Positions 11,190 to 24,800 of a stretch of 64,000 bases of DNA are shown in pieces. The stretch covers positions 25,632,863 through 25,696,862 of the forward strand of contig CM057135.1 in NCBI GenBank assembly GCA_029964075.1. The letters are read 5' to 3'. The translations under genes were made by a program, and so were the position numbers. The notes beneath the pieces are model-generated. The model ran no database searches. It had not been told where the DNA came from and worked only from the letters and a program-made list of their open reading frames with translations. Origin of the DNA: Patiria pectinifera (lineage: Eukaryota > Echinodermata > Asteroidea > Valvatida > Asterinidae). Each line of letters starts with the position of its first letter. Within the stretch, counting starts at the first letter, position 1.

Positions 11190-11530
11190 ACAACCCTCCT
11201 GCTGTTTGATCAGTCACAGAAAGCCAACAAGTCAATCCTTCCCCCTGCCAAGGCTTTTACACAGGCTAGCCACCAACAGTCAGATCATATTTCAAGCAAG
11301 CACTGGGACTAGTCAAATTCAGTCAACAGACAAAAGCAGTCAAGAAGTAGGCACAGCTGGCTTATCAATCACTTACAGGCAAAGCATAGCTGTGACAAGT
11401 TACATGAACAGTCACAGCCAGTCAATCCTGCATTATGCATGCTGGGAGCTCTTAACTGTTGAAAACAGTGCACTTGATTGATATTGATTGAAAGGACAAC
11501 TTTGTACAGAATGTTTGTTTGCATAGGAGG
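11190..11530 (+). repeat. Dispersed repeat, inverted partner of 7326-7675
   Basis: An AGTCA-rich repeat directly right of the preceding MITE. It matches the minus strand of 7326-7675 over most of its length. Open frames across it are not conserved between copies. Confidence 0.6.
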
Positions 11531-11764
11531 ATTTTAATAAGCAATTGAAACAAAATCCCTTTTTATCCGTGATTAGAATATTAAAAAAATCTTAAACTTC
11601 AGCTGGGCAGAGGGCAATGCTTTTCTATCACCTAGGCGTGAGTAAGCATGTCTCGTCATTCATTGTTACCCAAATAAAATAACAAATTTAAGAACACCCT
11701 CTGAGGTGCCGCAACGCTTAAGGTATGAATACACTAGTCTTTATATAAGGAAACTATAGAAAGC

Positions 11765-12085
11765 TCTCAGAGAACGCAAACCTCCGCCAAGGCTACACAA
11801 TTCCCCGCCATATATTGTCAGTACACCCAAGAGAAATACTCGCATAAATGGTGAAGAATCCTTGAAAACATCCTGGATCCAGACCCAGATCCGGATCACT
11901 TCCAAAATCTACTCGATTTGTATTTGTACCAAGGACCACCCCTACCTTTTTTTTCATGCAAATCCGTCCATAACTTTCTGAGTTATTTTTTTTAACAGAC
12001 AGATCAACCAACCAACCAACCAACCAAACAACCAACAAACTAACCAAAATCAGATGAAAACATAACCTCCTTGCGGAGGTAATTA
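11765..12085. mobile_element. RTE-like retroposon fragment with CCAA-repeat and ACCTCC..GGAGGT ends
   Basis: It begins near CAAACCTCCGCCAAGG, contains an imperfect (CCAA)n run at about 12005-12050 and ends ACCTCCTTGCGGAGGTAAT. I recall this pairing of a facing CCTCCGCC start, a simple-repeat run and a GGAGGTAAT end from RTE-type or RTE-mobilised repeats of animals, so the family is inferred. No coding sequence. Confidence 0.4.
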
Positions 12086-12274
12086 CAATTATTAGATGAC
12101 ATCTAATATATATGTTAAATTAATGCGATGTTATCACGCATAAAAGTACAACACATCCCTTTAACGTACATGTACATCACCCCGACGCAAATTATTCCAT
12201 CGTATGAATAGTACTAGTTTCATTGCGGTACCCACTGCTATATCTGATTCCAACCAGCCAGCCAGCCAACCCCG

Positions 12275-12480
12275 GCAAGCTCGGTGGTCGAATGGTTAGA
12301 CGTCTGCGCTAGTAAGCAGGAGGTCGTGGGTTCGAGTCCCAGCCGAGTGATTTTATTCTCACAACTACTCGGGGGCAACACTGAGTATACACAAGGCCAA
12401 AAACCCAATATTGAATATACATCACGCCGACGTAAATGTTATCTTATGAATAACATGAGCTTGCTTAGGTTCCAATAATT
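12275..12480 (+). mobile_element. tRNA-derived SINE, head at 12284-12350
   Basis: The head has an A-box-like GGTCGAATGGTTAGACG and a B-box GGGTTCGAGTCCC, and its CTCGG start pairs with CCGAG at the end. The anticodon arm closes TCTGC/GCAGG around an eight-base loop, one too many for a functional tRNA, and non-tRNA sequence follows directly. It lies about 320 bp beyond the 3' end of gene B. Confidence 0.55.
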
Positions 12481-12567
12481 ATCAGTGATCAAATTAAAAC
12501 ATATTTGTACTGATAGCAGTTATAGCAGCTGGAGTCGCATTCGCATGTAGCGACACATACTTATAAG

Positions 12568-12573
12568 TTTATT
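12568..12573 (-). promoter_or_regulatory. Candidate poly(A) signal of decarboxylase gene B
   Basis: AATAAA on the minus strand, about 230 bp beyond the stop codon of gene B at 12803. Position and orientation fit; nothing else proves use. Confidence 0.35.
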
Positions 12574-12802
12574 GGTACCAATAAAAAAAAATCACATAAT
12601 AAAGAACGAGTGCTATAAGCAAAAACATTAATCGTTATAAATTAAAGTAATGTTACTGTTTTATCGTTATTGATGTATAACACTATAAAGAAATAGGTCC
12701 AACACCTAGAAAACTTTAGGTTGTATGATTAATATGACACTCATGCTAGAAAAAGGGAGTAGCTAATCGGGTAATTTGTCAACAACAACCCCGGAAAAAA
12801 AT

Positions 12803-15800
12803 CTACGAAAAGAGCGTTTCGCTGGGTTGCTTGACCGGCCTGGTCGACTCGTCGTCATAAAGGCTCAGTGACCGGAAGGAACTGAGGGTCCCCTTCATAC
12901 GATAACTTGAAGATCCTGCTTCATTCTGTTGAACATCATCCAGAGTAGAATCTTCCGGGACTTCTTCAAGGGAAGACTGTCGCCTAGCCGGCGCCCCGCC
13001 GGAGTCAGAGAGCTTGGTTCGGTACCCCAACTTGCGGAGGACCCCGTTCCAAGAATGATCCTCCTCTTCCTCGAAGACGTCCCCGTCGGAGGCGGACTCG
13101 CGCCTGGCCCGGGTGTGGTCCTTGTACTTGGCCAGCAGCTTCTGGAAACGCTGGGTGGCTTCTCGGTGTTTGCGGAGCACCACCTCGGCGAAGTCGGTGA
13201 TGATATCCCAGGTTTTCTTGGTGATCTCCTCGGAGTAGTGCCAGTTGGAGGGGGTGAAACGGATGACGTATTTCCCTTTGAGGGTGGCGGGAATCATGTG
13301 GGCCTTGCCGGACTGGTTGATTCGTTGGAGGAGGAATTCCGTCAAGTTGTTCTCCCCCTGTGGAAGCCGCACGAAATGACATCAGGCAATTATCGTGGTC
13401 ATTACATGGTGTTATACTCAGACCCCATATATACCTATTGACTCTCAGCCATGCAAAACTATAGTAAATAAACTTCTTAACACGATTTAATCGTGAGTTT
13501 AACAGCTTGATTATCCACATCCAACTCATTGGGTGTAAACAACGACACACTCTAAAACGTCCAGGGTCAGATTTGATCTGGAATGCGGGTTCTATTTTGA
13601 CTGACACTTTTTCGGGTCCAAATGACACTTTTTCCAGGTCCAAATGACACTTTTACGGGTCGAAATGACACTTTTCCCGGGTCAAAATGACACTTTCCCA
13701 GGTCAAAATGAAACTTTTCCGGGTCGAAATGACACTTTTCCGGGTCAAAACGACATTTTCCGGGTCAAAATGACACTTTTCCCGGGTCGAAATGACACTT
13801 TTCCCGGGTCAAAACGACATTTTCCGGGTCAAAATGACACTTTTCCCGGGTCGAAATGACACTTTTCCGGGTCAAAACGACATTTTCCGGGTCAAAATGA
13901 CACTTTTCCCGGGTCGAAATGACACTTTTCCGGGTCAAAATGACACTTTTCCGGGTCGAAATGACATTTTTCCGGGTCAAAATGATACCGCAAGAACTAA
14001 TTTTCTGGGTCATTTGGGCTCAGAAAAGTGTTATTTGCACCTGCAAAGTATCAGGCTAAAAAGATCCCTCATACCGGGTGGGTCAAACCTAATCGGACGT
14101 TTTAGAGTGCAGCAAATCAAAGAAGGATTCTTTTTTAGCATACGATTATACTTACATTGAGACTTTCAGTAAGGCTAATCTGAATCTAATGAAAATCTAA
14201 ATACATGTATGGAGATCTCCTGGATAGAGGTAGATGAACTTGGAATGAACACTCCAATAACATCCGGATTTTGAACCGGAAATGTGTCATATTTGACCAG
14301 GAAAGGGGTTGAGCCACAAAGCACCCGGAAAACGGGTCAATCACACCCGGAATCCGGGTCAATCAGACCCGGATGTTTTTAGAGTGTATTATTATATCGA
14401 GTTGGCCAGGACAGGCGAATCATCCTACGGACTAGTAATCACCACTGATACAGCACAAAGAAATCATTCTCGTACCTTGAGCCTGAAGCACACCAGGCCG
14501 AACTCCACAGTGCCGACAACCTCGAACCTGTCGTCCGCACGCACCCAAGACTCCAACATCTTGGCCAACGCCACGTGCTGCCATCCCAAATAATCAAACA
14601 CAAAATCTGTCAAGAGTCCTGAGTTATTATAAGGCTTGTTTAAATCATTTCCCTAAGAGAGAAAAATCAAAGAGAAACATAAACAGTACAGAAGAATGTG
14701 CAACCGAAAATACATGTATTACCGATCGTATGTACTCCTGCAGTCCTTCCACGCCATACGTTCTGATAACGCACCACAGTTTCAGTGATCGGAATCGCCT
14801 GCTCAGGGGAACGGTCCAGTTCTGTTAACAATTTCAAACATTCAACTCAGTGCACTTCAGCAGCAAAAAAAAAAAAAACATCAGTCAACGAAAAGTCAGC
14901 TCGCTTGAGCCCAATTTTGCAATATTAACCGGCTGGGAAACGGCGCGTATTACACTAATCTGACGAACAGCAATGACGGATCTATAATAGGAGGTTGTTG
15001 GAGGCTGCCTCCCCTCCCCCCCCCCCCCAACTGTTCAGCTGCTGACTTATGGAAGTGGTAAAATGGGGCAAATGTAATAAATGGCAAGCTCAAGTTTCGA
15101 AATGTATTCTCAAATTACCAATGAATGCAGGAGAAAGCATCGTGGATTTCGAAATTTTACTGCAGGGGCATGCCCCACCCCCTCCCCACATCAAGGCGTG
15201 CCTTCTGCACCCCTTTACTCAAAATACTTCCATCCTTTCCTGAAAGCTAGATCCACCCCTGTTTGCCCAGGGTAGCAAAGGATGTTTTTCAAACCTTGGC
15301 TTCGTTTCAGCTTTGGTTCAGGTTCGTGCTCTGCTCCAGGAGCATTGAATCTCAAAATGCGGGGCCGACGTGTATTTAATTTCTATTTGGTTGAGATTAT
15401 TTTAAGGCTTCTGCTGTCACTCATTGCTTCTTTCCACCCAGAGCTGTATACTCCCCAGGGAGTTGAGGTTTCAGGGGTGTTTGCCCGTTGAAACAGGGGG
15501 GGGGGGGGAAATAATTGTATAACGCTTTGATACCTGGAAATATGAACGATTTTTAAGTGTTGACACAATACTGCTTAATATGGGCCAAATATTAAGTGGA
15601 GTGATGTGGCCTCGTGGTTAAGGGCATCGGATTTGTAGTCTGCGGGTAATTCTGCAGTTTGTGGGTTCGAGTCCTGCCTGGGGTCATGGTGCGTGGTCCT
15701 TGCTTCTCTCCACCCAGGAGTAAATGGGTACCTTTGATGGCAGTGATGGTTATTGTAGTTGATTTAGCTTCCTTGCGCTTAACAGGCTGCATCGAGCTGT

Positions 15801-18800
15801 ATACTTCCCAGGGAGCTGAGGAGGTTTTAGGAGTGTTTGCCCGTTGAAACAGGGGAAATAATTATTGTAAAGCGCTTTGATACCCCGTTGCGGCGTAAAA
15901 GCGCTTATTAAAGCTATAGTCCATCATTTGCAGCCATCCGAAAAGTAACTGGCGTAATTATTGTTGAAAAACAAACTTGCATGGTTGAAAGATAGTAAGG
16001 GCACTAAACTCCCTGTGAAATTATTCTTTCTGGGAAGCTGTCATTTTGAAGTAATCAACGACAGAAGGCCTTTCCAACGGTGCGTCGTAAGGAAAATTTA
16101 AATTAGTAGTTCGTTTTGTTATTCGGCGAAGCGCGCGCAAGCATTGGCACGACGCACACGCGCGCGCGGTTGCTATAATTCGTCGGATCAGTGCGCGACG
16201 TCGCGTATAGCTGCAATTCAAAACAATTCAAAACATGATTCACTAACTTTTGATTTGAAATTGAGATCCTAGAATGCTAGTTTTCTTGGAGTATACAGCT
16301 GAAGCTTAGCTGAAACTTTAGTTAGTTGTTCAGTATTCTTCATTAGATTTTGAACACTTTTGTTGCTTCAAACGAACAAAATGCACAAATTACAAATGAT
16401 GGACTATATCTTTAAATGCCCGATGTACGCATGGAAGCTAAATTGCCGGGCGGTTGCCTGTCGGCATGACGTCACATAGCACATTGTCTATAAGCCATAG
16501 TTAGGCTCTATTCGAGATGGTTCTGTGCACTTACCCTGTAGTCCAGCAAGTGTTTCTCTTGTTCATCCTCCATGTAATAGATGCGGTTGATGGAGAGTGC
16601 GTCTACTAAGTAGTACTTGTTTCTCACCCTGAAAAATGAATCAATAATTCCACATTCCTTTAAAGGTCCCTATGGAAAGGAATCAATTCTTTAACAGTGT
16701 TGTGCTTTGAATATTATGTAGTACGATCTCACATTGGTGAGCAAAACAATGGTGTTGGGTCAAGACACACGAGGCAGCTAGTTAAAAGACAATTTTTTTT
16801 CTGGGCAATCTCCAAGAAGAAAACGGAAGGCACATTTTAATTCCATGTAATGTTCTAAGGAATTTCCATAAACTGTTGAAGAAATGTAAATGTAAGGGGT
16901 ATGTTTAGATTGCGTACTCTATTTTGGTCATTTTGGTCACAGCCATCAGTCATTGGGTCAACTTCATGCATGTGGGCCTACATATTAGCTTCACAAATGG
17001 TAAAGGCCTACAGACTCGGAGCTGAGTACCTATAGCGTTATCCGCAGCAACAACACATGTAGGCACCACGACAAGGCATACATAATTGTAGATAGAAAAA
17101 GAATCACATAGATATCAAAGGGTGTTGCAATATTTTCATTTTCAGTTAAGAGAAGTGAGTATTTGCATAGATGTTTTGAAAGGTGAGGTATTTTGTTTTT
17201 ATAGGTGATGTATTTTATAACCCCCTTTTTAATTGCTGGTTACTTTTTAAAGGATCTAAGACACCAAGAAACATATGGGGTCGGATCGGCGATATAGTTC
17301 AACGAGTCGTTTAGATTGGACAGTCATTGGCAGGTAAAAGAGTTATTTTATAGTAGATTAAGACAGGTGAAAGCTTAAGATGTCTGAGACGACACAATCA
17401 TCCCACATGGAAGAAAGTTGTTAATAGGATCAATCAGCAGTTGTTTGTCACTCTTTGGAGATCATCGAGAAACATTTTGAAAAAAAACAATGAAATTGAG
17501 CGTAACAATAATTTGTTGATGGACGGATCATTATTTTAAAAGACATTGGGAAGAAAAGGAAACAGTTACCACATGACCGAGCAGTCCAGGCCGACGTGCA
17601 TCCACTTGACAGGGTTGTAGTTGAATGACATCACATTCTGGAAAATAGTATGCATGGTTAACATGAACAATATGTGTCTTGTGATGGGTTCTCCCTTTCT
17701 TTTGCCAACCCACTTTCATTCCCTTTCGTACCTTTTGTCCAAACTTTGGAACACTACTAAGGGAATAATAATTCGTCACCGCTTTGACGAAGTGACGCAT
17801 CCGTCCAAAACCGAGATTTTCTGAAATCTGAGATTCTTGGATATTCTAACATTTTATGGTGTCCTCTACATGATTACCAAATTTCGAGACACAACATTCC
17901 ATCGTTCGTTAATTACGCTAATTGCACAAAGTGTTGAAAGTGCTACACACTAAGTTTTTCGTTTTGACGAAGTGACGAATCTCTATGTGTCACTTAGTCT
18001 CATTGATTTTACACGTGTGCTATATTTAGAAATATGAAGCCTCCAAGATTTGCATTTTGACGAAGCGACGCATCTGCGTTCTAAAATGTATACATTTTAT
18101 ATACGCGCACGCGCTGTATACAAACATATGCCTCATTTTTGTGAAGAAGTACATTTTCCGTTTTGACGAAGTGACGGATATCTTCAGTAATTAATATTTT
18201 CTAATTAAACACCATTTTATGAACAGAGAGAGTTATTTTTGGCTATTTAACTCCTGGGCTATTGTCTCAGTTATATATTTTTCAATTCTGGTGGAGAAAT
18301 GTACACAAAAATGCAAATTGAAAAATCCACCAACTTCAAACACAATTTTCTCAAAACTCGGTTTTGCATCTGTGTTCACAGATGCGTCACTTCGTCAAAA
18401 CGGTTATGTGCTTGGCCGGTTTTAAACAAGGTTCGTTTAAGACCGGTTGGGGCAATGGACGCTGATAATAGCCCGAGCCTAAGGTGAGGGATATTATTGG
18501 CAACCAAGCTCCAGGCCGATCTTAAACGGACTTGTTAAATACCTTTTCCGTCAAAGAGTCAAAACAAGTAAAAACAAATGTATAAATTTCCGAACATTTT
18601 GTTCAACAAATTTACATCATGTTTTTTTGAAACACCCCTATGTTATGGTATGTGCCTCTCACGAGTATTCGAAAACAATTCCTTATATGGAGATTGGCGC
18701 GTGCATGGCGCGTCAAAACAAGTAACAACAAATGTATACATTTCCGAAAATTTTGTTCAACAAATTTACATCACGTTTTTTTTTTTAAAATGCCCCTATG

Positions 18801-21800
18801 TTATGGTATGTGCCTCTCACGAGTATTCGTAACCAACTCCTTATATGGAGATTGAATTTAGGACTATGAAATACTGACTAATTAGTGGTATTGTGCATGC
18901 CTTAGTGAGGATTGTGAACGTTCAACCAATAAAAGGGTTAAAGGGACCGGATTTCACAGAGTCCAAAATTTATGTGACACTGAAAAAGTGTACAAGATCA
19001 GCCAGCTGGTGTTTTATCAACCGTTTAAGACCAGCCACGTGATGGGCTCTCGACCAATAGGAATAGGTAAACTGTCTTACGTATTAATGAATATACCATG
19101 TGATAAACGACAATTATCAAAGACTTTCAAAAGGAAATGCAATAAAACTAGTGTGATGACCAAAAATGGACAGCCATTACATTCATAAAGCCTCGATCTC
19201 CAACGGACGTCTGAGAACCTAAAACCGTGAGGACGACTACGACAAGAAAACCACAATCACTTTGACTGTATAATTTTAAAAATAGAGGAAAAGTCGGGGT
19301 CAAAAATAACCTGGAACCCTTTGAGTAGATATCTGTACTCCGGGCAGATGAGTGCGTTACCACCGTAGGCGCCGTCCACGTGAAGCCATAGGTCCTTCTC
19401 TGCGCAGACTTGCCCGATCTCCTCAATGTTGTCCACGGCTGCACTGCCTGTTGTTCCCATGGTCGCACAAACCTGAATTTCAATTAAGAAATTGTGCGTG
19501 GCCTCAAACAAGTCTCAATTAATCACTGAAAAACCCAAGTCACCAAAAAAAAGTCTTATGTTTTGGACAAGAAAATTATGTCACTTATTTGCCGGCAATG
19601 CATGGAAGACGGCTTGAGGGGAGGCTGTCGGTGGAGCAGCTTCTGATAAGAAAAACATTTTGAATGATTTTTCTTTTTTACTTACAAAGAACGGAACCAT
19701 TCCGCTTGCTATATCCTTCTGCAAGATAAATGAAACAAAATGACAGTCATTTAGACTCGGATTGTCGTGACGTACAAAAACCAGTTTCCATTTAAATAGA
19801 CTATAGTGCGTATTATTATTATTATGGTTGAACCTTTCTCTCTCTGATATCGGGAAAATTGCACGGCCCAATTGTATTTGGCAATGTCCCGATGTTTAGT
19901 CACTATAGCGGGATCGCGCGGCACCCGCCAGCTGGTCAGTGCGCCCTAGACTGACACGTGTTTTGAGAAGGGGTTCATTATACAGGGTGAGTAAAAAAAA
20001 CGAAACCCAAATGTCGGGACTATTGTTTAATTGAAGTTCTACATGTAGCACTTTCCAAATCTAGGACATAAAAGCCCAATTCATAAGCTTTCTTTTAGTA
20101 CAAGAATTGTTCAAATCAATCATGAGCTTTTCAAGTTACGGAATTTTAAACACAACCACCGTTTTAAAGTTCTGTCCACGGATCACAAAAAAAGGTGTGA
20201 GTTCTTATAGGCCAAAAAAAAAGTTTCCGGTTTCTGGTATGCGCGCGCGTCGCCGTAGCCATGCGCGTCGGCAAAATGAAAAAGTTTTTTTTTCAATGAA
20301 AGATGATGTCTCAAACCGCCAAACTCACTGGTTTGACTGGAATCCTGCTGCTGCACAATTTTAACGTGTTTTTAGATGGGGTTATGATCGAGAATAAGCT
20401 TTATGTGGCCTCTCTGGGCTCCCATATATTTGCACTAAGTTTAGTCGGGCACCATTTGCAGTCATCAGCCGACATTTGAAGCAAAAAAATCAGGTAAAAA
20501 AAAAAAAAGCCGCGTCGCCGCACCACTTTTTGGGCAAGCTCCATACCAGAAACCAGAGACTTTTTTTTTTGGCCTTAGCTAAACGAAAACAAATTCACAC
20601 ACATCCCTTTGTGACTTGTTTTCGTTTTGCTGAAAGAACACTGAACTTTTTTGTGATCCGTCGAAAGAACCTTAACACGGTGGTTGTGTTTAAAATTCTT
20701 ATTTTAAACATTTTTTCCCAAACATCCTTGTACTTTATCATATTCTCAATTGTTTCGAGGATGGGCGGGGGGGGGGGACATTTGCCCACCCTATCCACAT
20801 TGGCACTCCTGCGGACGCCCATGTTGTTAAATGTGCATTAAAATAACAGGAATATGACTTCGCACCTCGCTCCCCCCCTTCTTTTTGTGTGTGTGTGGCT
20901 TTTTCGGGGGGGGGGGGGTGTGGGGCAGGCCAAGCACCCCCCTTGCCCCATTCTGGCGACGCCCATGGCATCGGGTGTATGTAGTGACGGACGCTTAATG
21001 GCATACACACAAGTCACTGCTTGCATTCAACTTGCAAACCATAACATACCTCCACAGCTTCACGCAGAGTCTCTCCGCGGAGCGAAAACTTATCGTCGGT
21101 CGGCAAAATACGTCTCTTGACGAAGGCAATGTTCGCTGCCTTCTCCACCGACGAATGAGCCTGCAGTGTAAAGAGGCACAATTTTCACATTCTGTTTACG
21201 TGGGCGTGTCGAAGCGGTAGTAGGGTTGCCTTTATATTATCTGATAAGCCTACTAAATAGCGTTGTAGTTTTTTAACGTATTTTGATAACGAATCTACTC
21301 CGATTTTTACGTTCAGTTCAAACTTAAATAACATATTTACCTTTTTTATTAGATTTCTCAAAGCCTATTACCAACATCATTATACATAATACCATTATTG
21401 TACCTTCAACCTAATTGGGGGATGCTTTGAAGCTTACGTTTCAGGTGGAGAGAGGCAATTGTAGTAAAGTATACTACCCAAGAACATAAACACAATGATC
21501 CCGGTTAGGGTTCACCCATGAATCGGACACCATAACACTGGACCTCACCGATGTACGCTAACTTCCCTATACTTCAACTTGCCAAAGTCTCTCATAAAAG
21601 TCCCATGATCGTAAGCACAAGTGTGTAGTCGAGGTACTACTGATGGATCGAAAGTACATCACAGGTTCGGTCATAAATGATAAATCACGTGTCAATCCAC
21701 TGCTACAAGTAACAACATGATGAACAATAAAGAAGGAATGCCTCTGTCACAATCCTATATTAAAAGATCCTACACTGTCTGTCTGTTTGTCTTGTGTCTG

Positions 21801-24800
21801 TCTGATGTCTGTGTGTCACGTTTGTTTCTTGTAAAAGGCCCAGTGTGCGGGAGCCAGTGTATCCTTAAATGTTATATGTTCTGCTTTCGCTGTCCTCTGA
21901 AGTCACCGTTTGCACGTGAAAACAATGATTTATTTGGGGGTTTTTGTGTGGCAAACTCGTTCCTTTGAGACTCTGAGTAATTAAATATTACAAAATCTTA
22001 TCTCTATGAAAACACTCCAAAACGAAGGCTTATCGCTATTACGCAAAACATAACGTTGATGATGACAAAATGTGGCCAAATTGGTTCACGAAAGTTTACC
22101 ACGCCCACTTGGGGTCAACATGCATATTGAGGTCAACCAACTTTACGACCCCACCAAGCTAGCGGGGTGCCGCGCGAAGCGCGGCATCCCGCTATAGTAA
22201 TTATTTGATGGTTGACATGGGACTGGATGACTTGAGATCGAATTGTGAGTGTCTTGCGATGATCACAAGTCGGCCCTAGGTGTACCTCGACTTCAACACC
22301 GATAGGGGCCCACGCATGCTTCCACTTAAGTAGTCACCCAGCGGTAAAAAGGCCCTAAACCACCTCTGGATTTCAACAGGAAATCGAGAGGAGGAGCTGT
22401 TTGGTAAGCTCGTATTGAACATGTACGTACCTCTTCCGAGAAATAAGCCACCAGCTTGGACAGCAGGATGCAGTCATCTTCTCCTGGGTGGGTCTCCTTC
22501 AAGGCAGTGATGGTTTTGGTTCTGGCCGCAAACATACACACAAGGGTGCACTCGCTGGAGGAGCCCTAGCATAAACGTAGAACGCCGTTGTGATGTTGTT
22601 AAATATTTTTGGGAACATAATAGGCCTAGTTCGGAAACTACGTAATGCCGAAGCCGACTTCAGGGTCCGAGAACTCCAGCTGTGCTACGATCCGAGCAAG
22701 ATTAGAATCGAACGAAACAAACATCGAATTTGGACTACCTAACACCTCTGCACAATTGGTGGGGTCCGCTCATAAGTCCGACGCCTCATAGGTCCGACAC
22801 CTAAAGTCCGAAATTTCAGACTTATGAGGCGTCGGACTTATGACGCGTTGGACTTATTAGGCATAAATTCCGCCTCATAGCTCCGACGCCTCATAAGTCC
22901 GAAACAGCATTTGTCCAATATGAGGCGTCGGACCTATGAGGCGGAATTTATGCCTCATAAGTCCAACGCGTCATAAGTCCGACGCCTCATAAGTCCGAAA
23001 TTTCGGACTTATGAGGCGTCGGACTTATGAGGCGTCGGACTTATGATACGGCCCCCAATTGGTGCCGTTGGGTACTTTTGCTATGATGAGGTTTGCATAT
23101 CTTTACCATTTTGAGCTCAAAATATGGTACCGTTGCAAAAACCTCACTGTGAGTGAAAACACATAGGCCTAGACTTTAACATTTGACAAATTAATATACT
23201 TTCCACAAACTCAGCAAAACCTTAGTCCATTACCGATTTTGTCTCTCCATCTGCATACATGATTACCCATCTGGAATTGTATTAGAGTTCTGATGTTTCA
23301 GAATTCAATCCTCGACATTGGTAACTTCACGTTAATTCACGGCGCCAGCAATAATGCCAACCTCCGTTCCCGCCCTCTCCTGAGCCAAATCGTCTTACCA
23401 GATGTTGCGCCGCATTCGGATACTTAAAGATATAAGAATATGTTTGGTATATGCGTTCCACATGGAGATGTCCGGAGGCGGTTCAATATAGTTTCTTGAC
23501 CATTTTCGATATTTCCTTTGCCTTGCCGGTGATCTCTATAGTGGTATTCATTTAAGAAAGGCGCATGAAATTTTGATGTTAGTGCACCCAAGCAGAGTTG
23601 TAACGAGTCACTGATTTTTGTGACTCGAGTCGAGTCGAGTCATTTTAAAGAAGTGACTCGAGTCGAGTCGAGTCATTAGGTCAACAAGGTCGAGTCGAGT
23701 CGAGTCGAGTCACAGAGTGTGGTCGAGTCGAGTCGAGTCGAGTCAAGTATTTAGCTCGAGTCAATTCGAGTCACAAATATTTGAACACTATATAATAAAT
23801 TACAATAAAAAGCAACACACACAAGAGAGAAATACAAGGCACCAGTCTATTACGAAAATCCAAAGACATAAAGTATGCTGTATGGTACCCAACCAACAGT
23901 TTCCATTGCATCACAGATAAGAAGATGTGAAACTTCGGTCTTATAACTGGTTTGGCTTCGGGTCTAGATTTTGTTGTTCGCTGATCGCTGACAACGTTAA
24001 AACCTAATTGCATTATACAAAACTGTTTCTGATTATTTAAAAGTGGGCCCGTCCGTATCCATTTGTTTTGTGAAATCGGGACATAAATTTAGCCAGCGTT
24101 CCACCAAGAACTTCAAAATCGCCCGAAACCAATGATGAAACCACGGATTGAGAAATGCGTTTTAAGTCTGGTTCCGGGTTTAGCATTACATGCTATAGAA
24201 CCACAAGGTGGGAGTCCGCGACACGGTGTATGTTTGTTGTATCATTATGGAGGAAGGAAAACAGACGGCCGCTGTATATGAACGTACATTATTCGCGAAC
24301 ATTAACGTGACGTGAACAAAAACTGGCAACGCGAACGGCGCGGCGTAAGTCATTGCAAATATTTTTCGCAAATAAGTTTTGCTTTTATTTTTTGGGACTC
24401 GAGTCTTATTAGCCTTCCTCGAGTCGAGTCGAGTCATTCTGATGAGGGACTCGAGTCGAGTCGAGTCATTTGCTCGCAGTGACTCGAGTCGAGTCGAGTC
24501 ATTTACCCGTCGGGACTCGAGTCGAGTCGAGTCGCCAAAAAAAGTGACTCGAGTCGGACTCGAGTCGAGTCATTGACTCGAGTCATTACAACTCTGCACC
24601 CAAGTAGGCCTACATAGCTCGATCGGACCTCGGAAGCTGCGGGCCAACGACCGTATTCGTGTTCATGGATGAGTCACGTGATTGTACCATTTCTGGAAGT
24701 AGTGTTTTGAGTAAAAAAACCCCCAGATTTTTGACCCAAGTGACCCCATGATGACCTTTGACTCCAGTTTGGTCATGTGGCATGTTGAGGCTGGGCTACT

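Noticed and set aside
12284..12350. Functional tRNA gene.
   Set aside because: Eight-base anticodon loop, an acceptor mismatch and fused SINE-like body; it is a tRNA-derived retroposon head.
12929..13643. Frames on the opposite strand and other frame over exon 12 of gene B, and the similar plus-strand frame at 47209-47430.
   Set aside because: They overlap a well-supported GC-rich coding exon and are its shadows.
13609..13990. CRISPR-like repeat array.
   Set aside because: Units are contiguous with no unique spacers and the context is a eukaryotic intron.
13644..14160. Long plus- and minus-strand frames with a seven-residue repeat (NDTFPGQ-like).
   Set aside because: They are produced by a 21-bp tandem repeat inside a MITE; both strands are open equally and no splice or start context supports them.
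19148..19483. Alternative frame over gene B exon 7 (and its twin at 50392-50607).
   Set aside because: The correct frame carries HVDGAYGG and joins neighbouring exons in phase; the other frame does neither.
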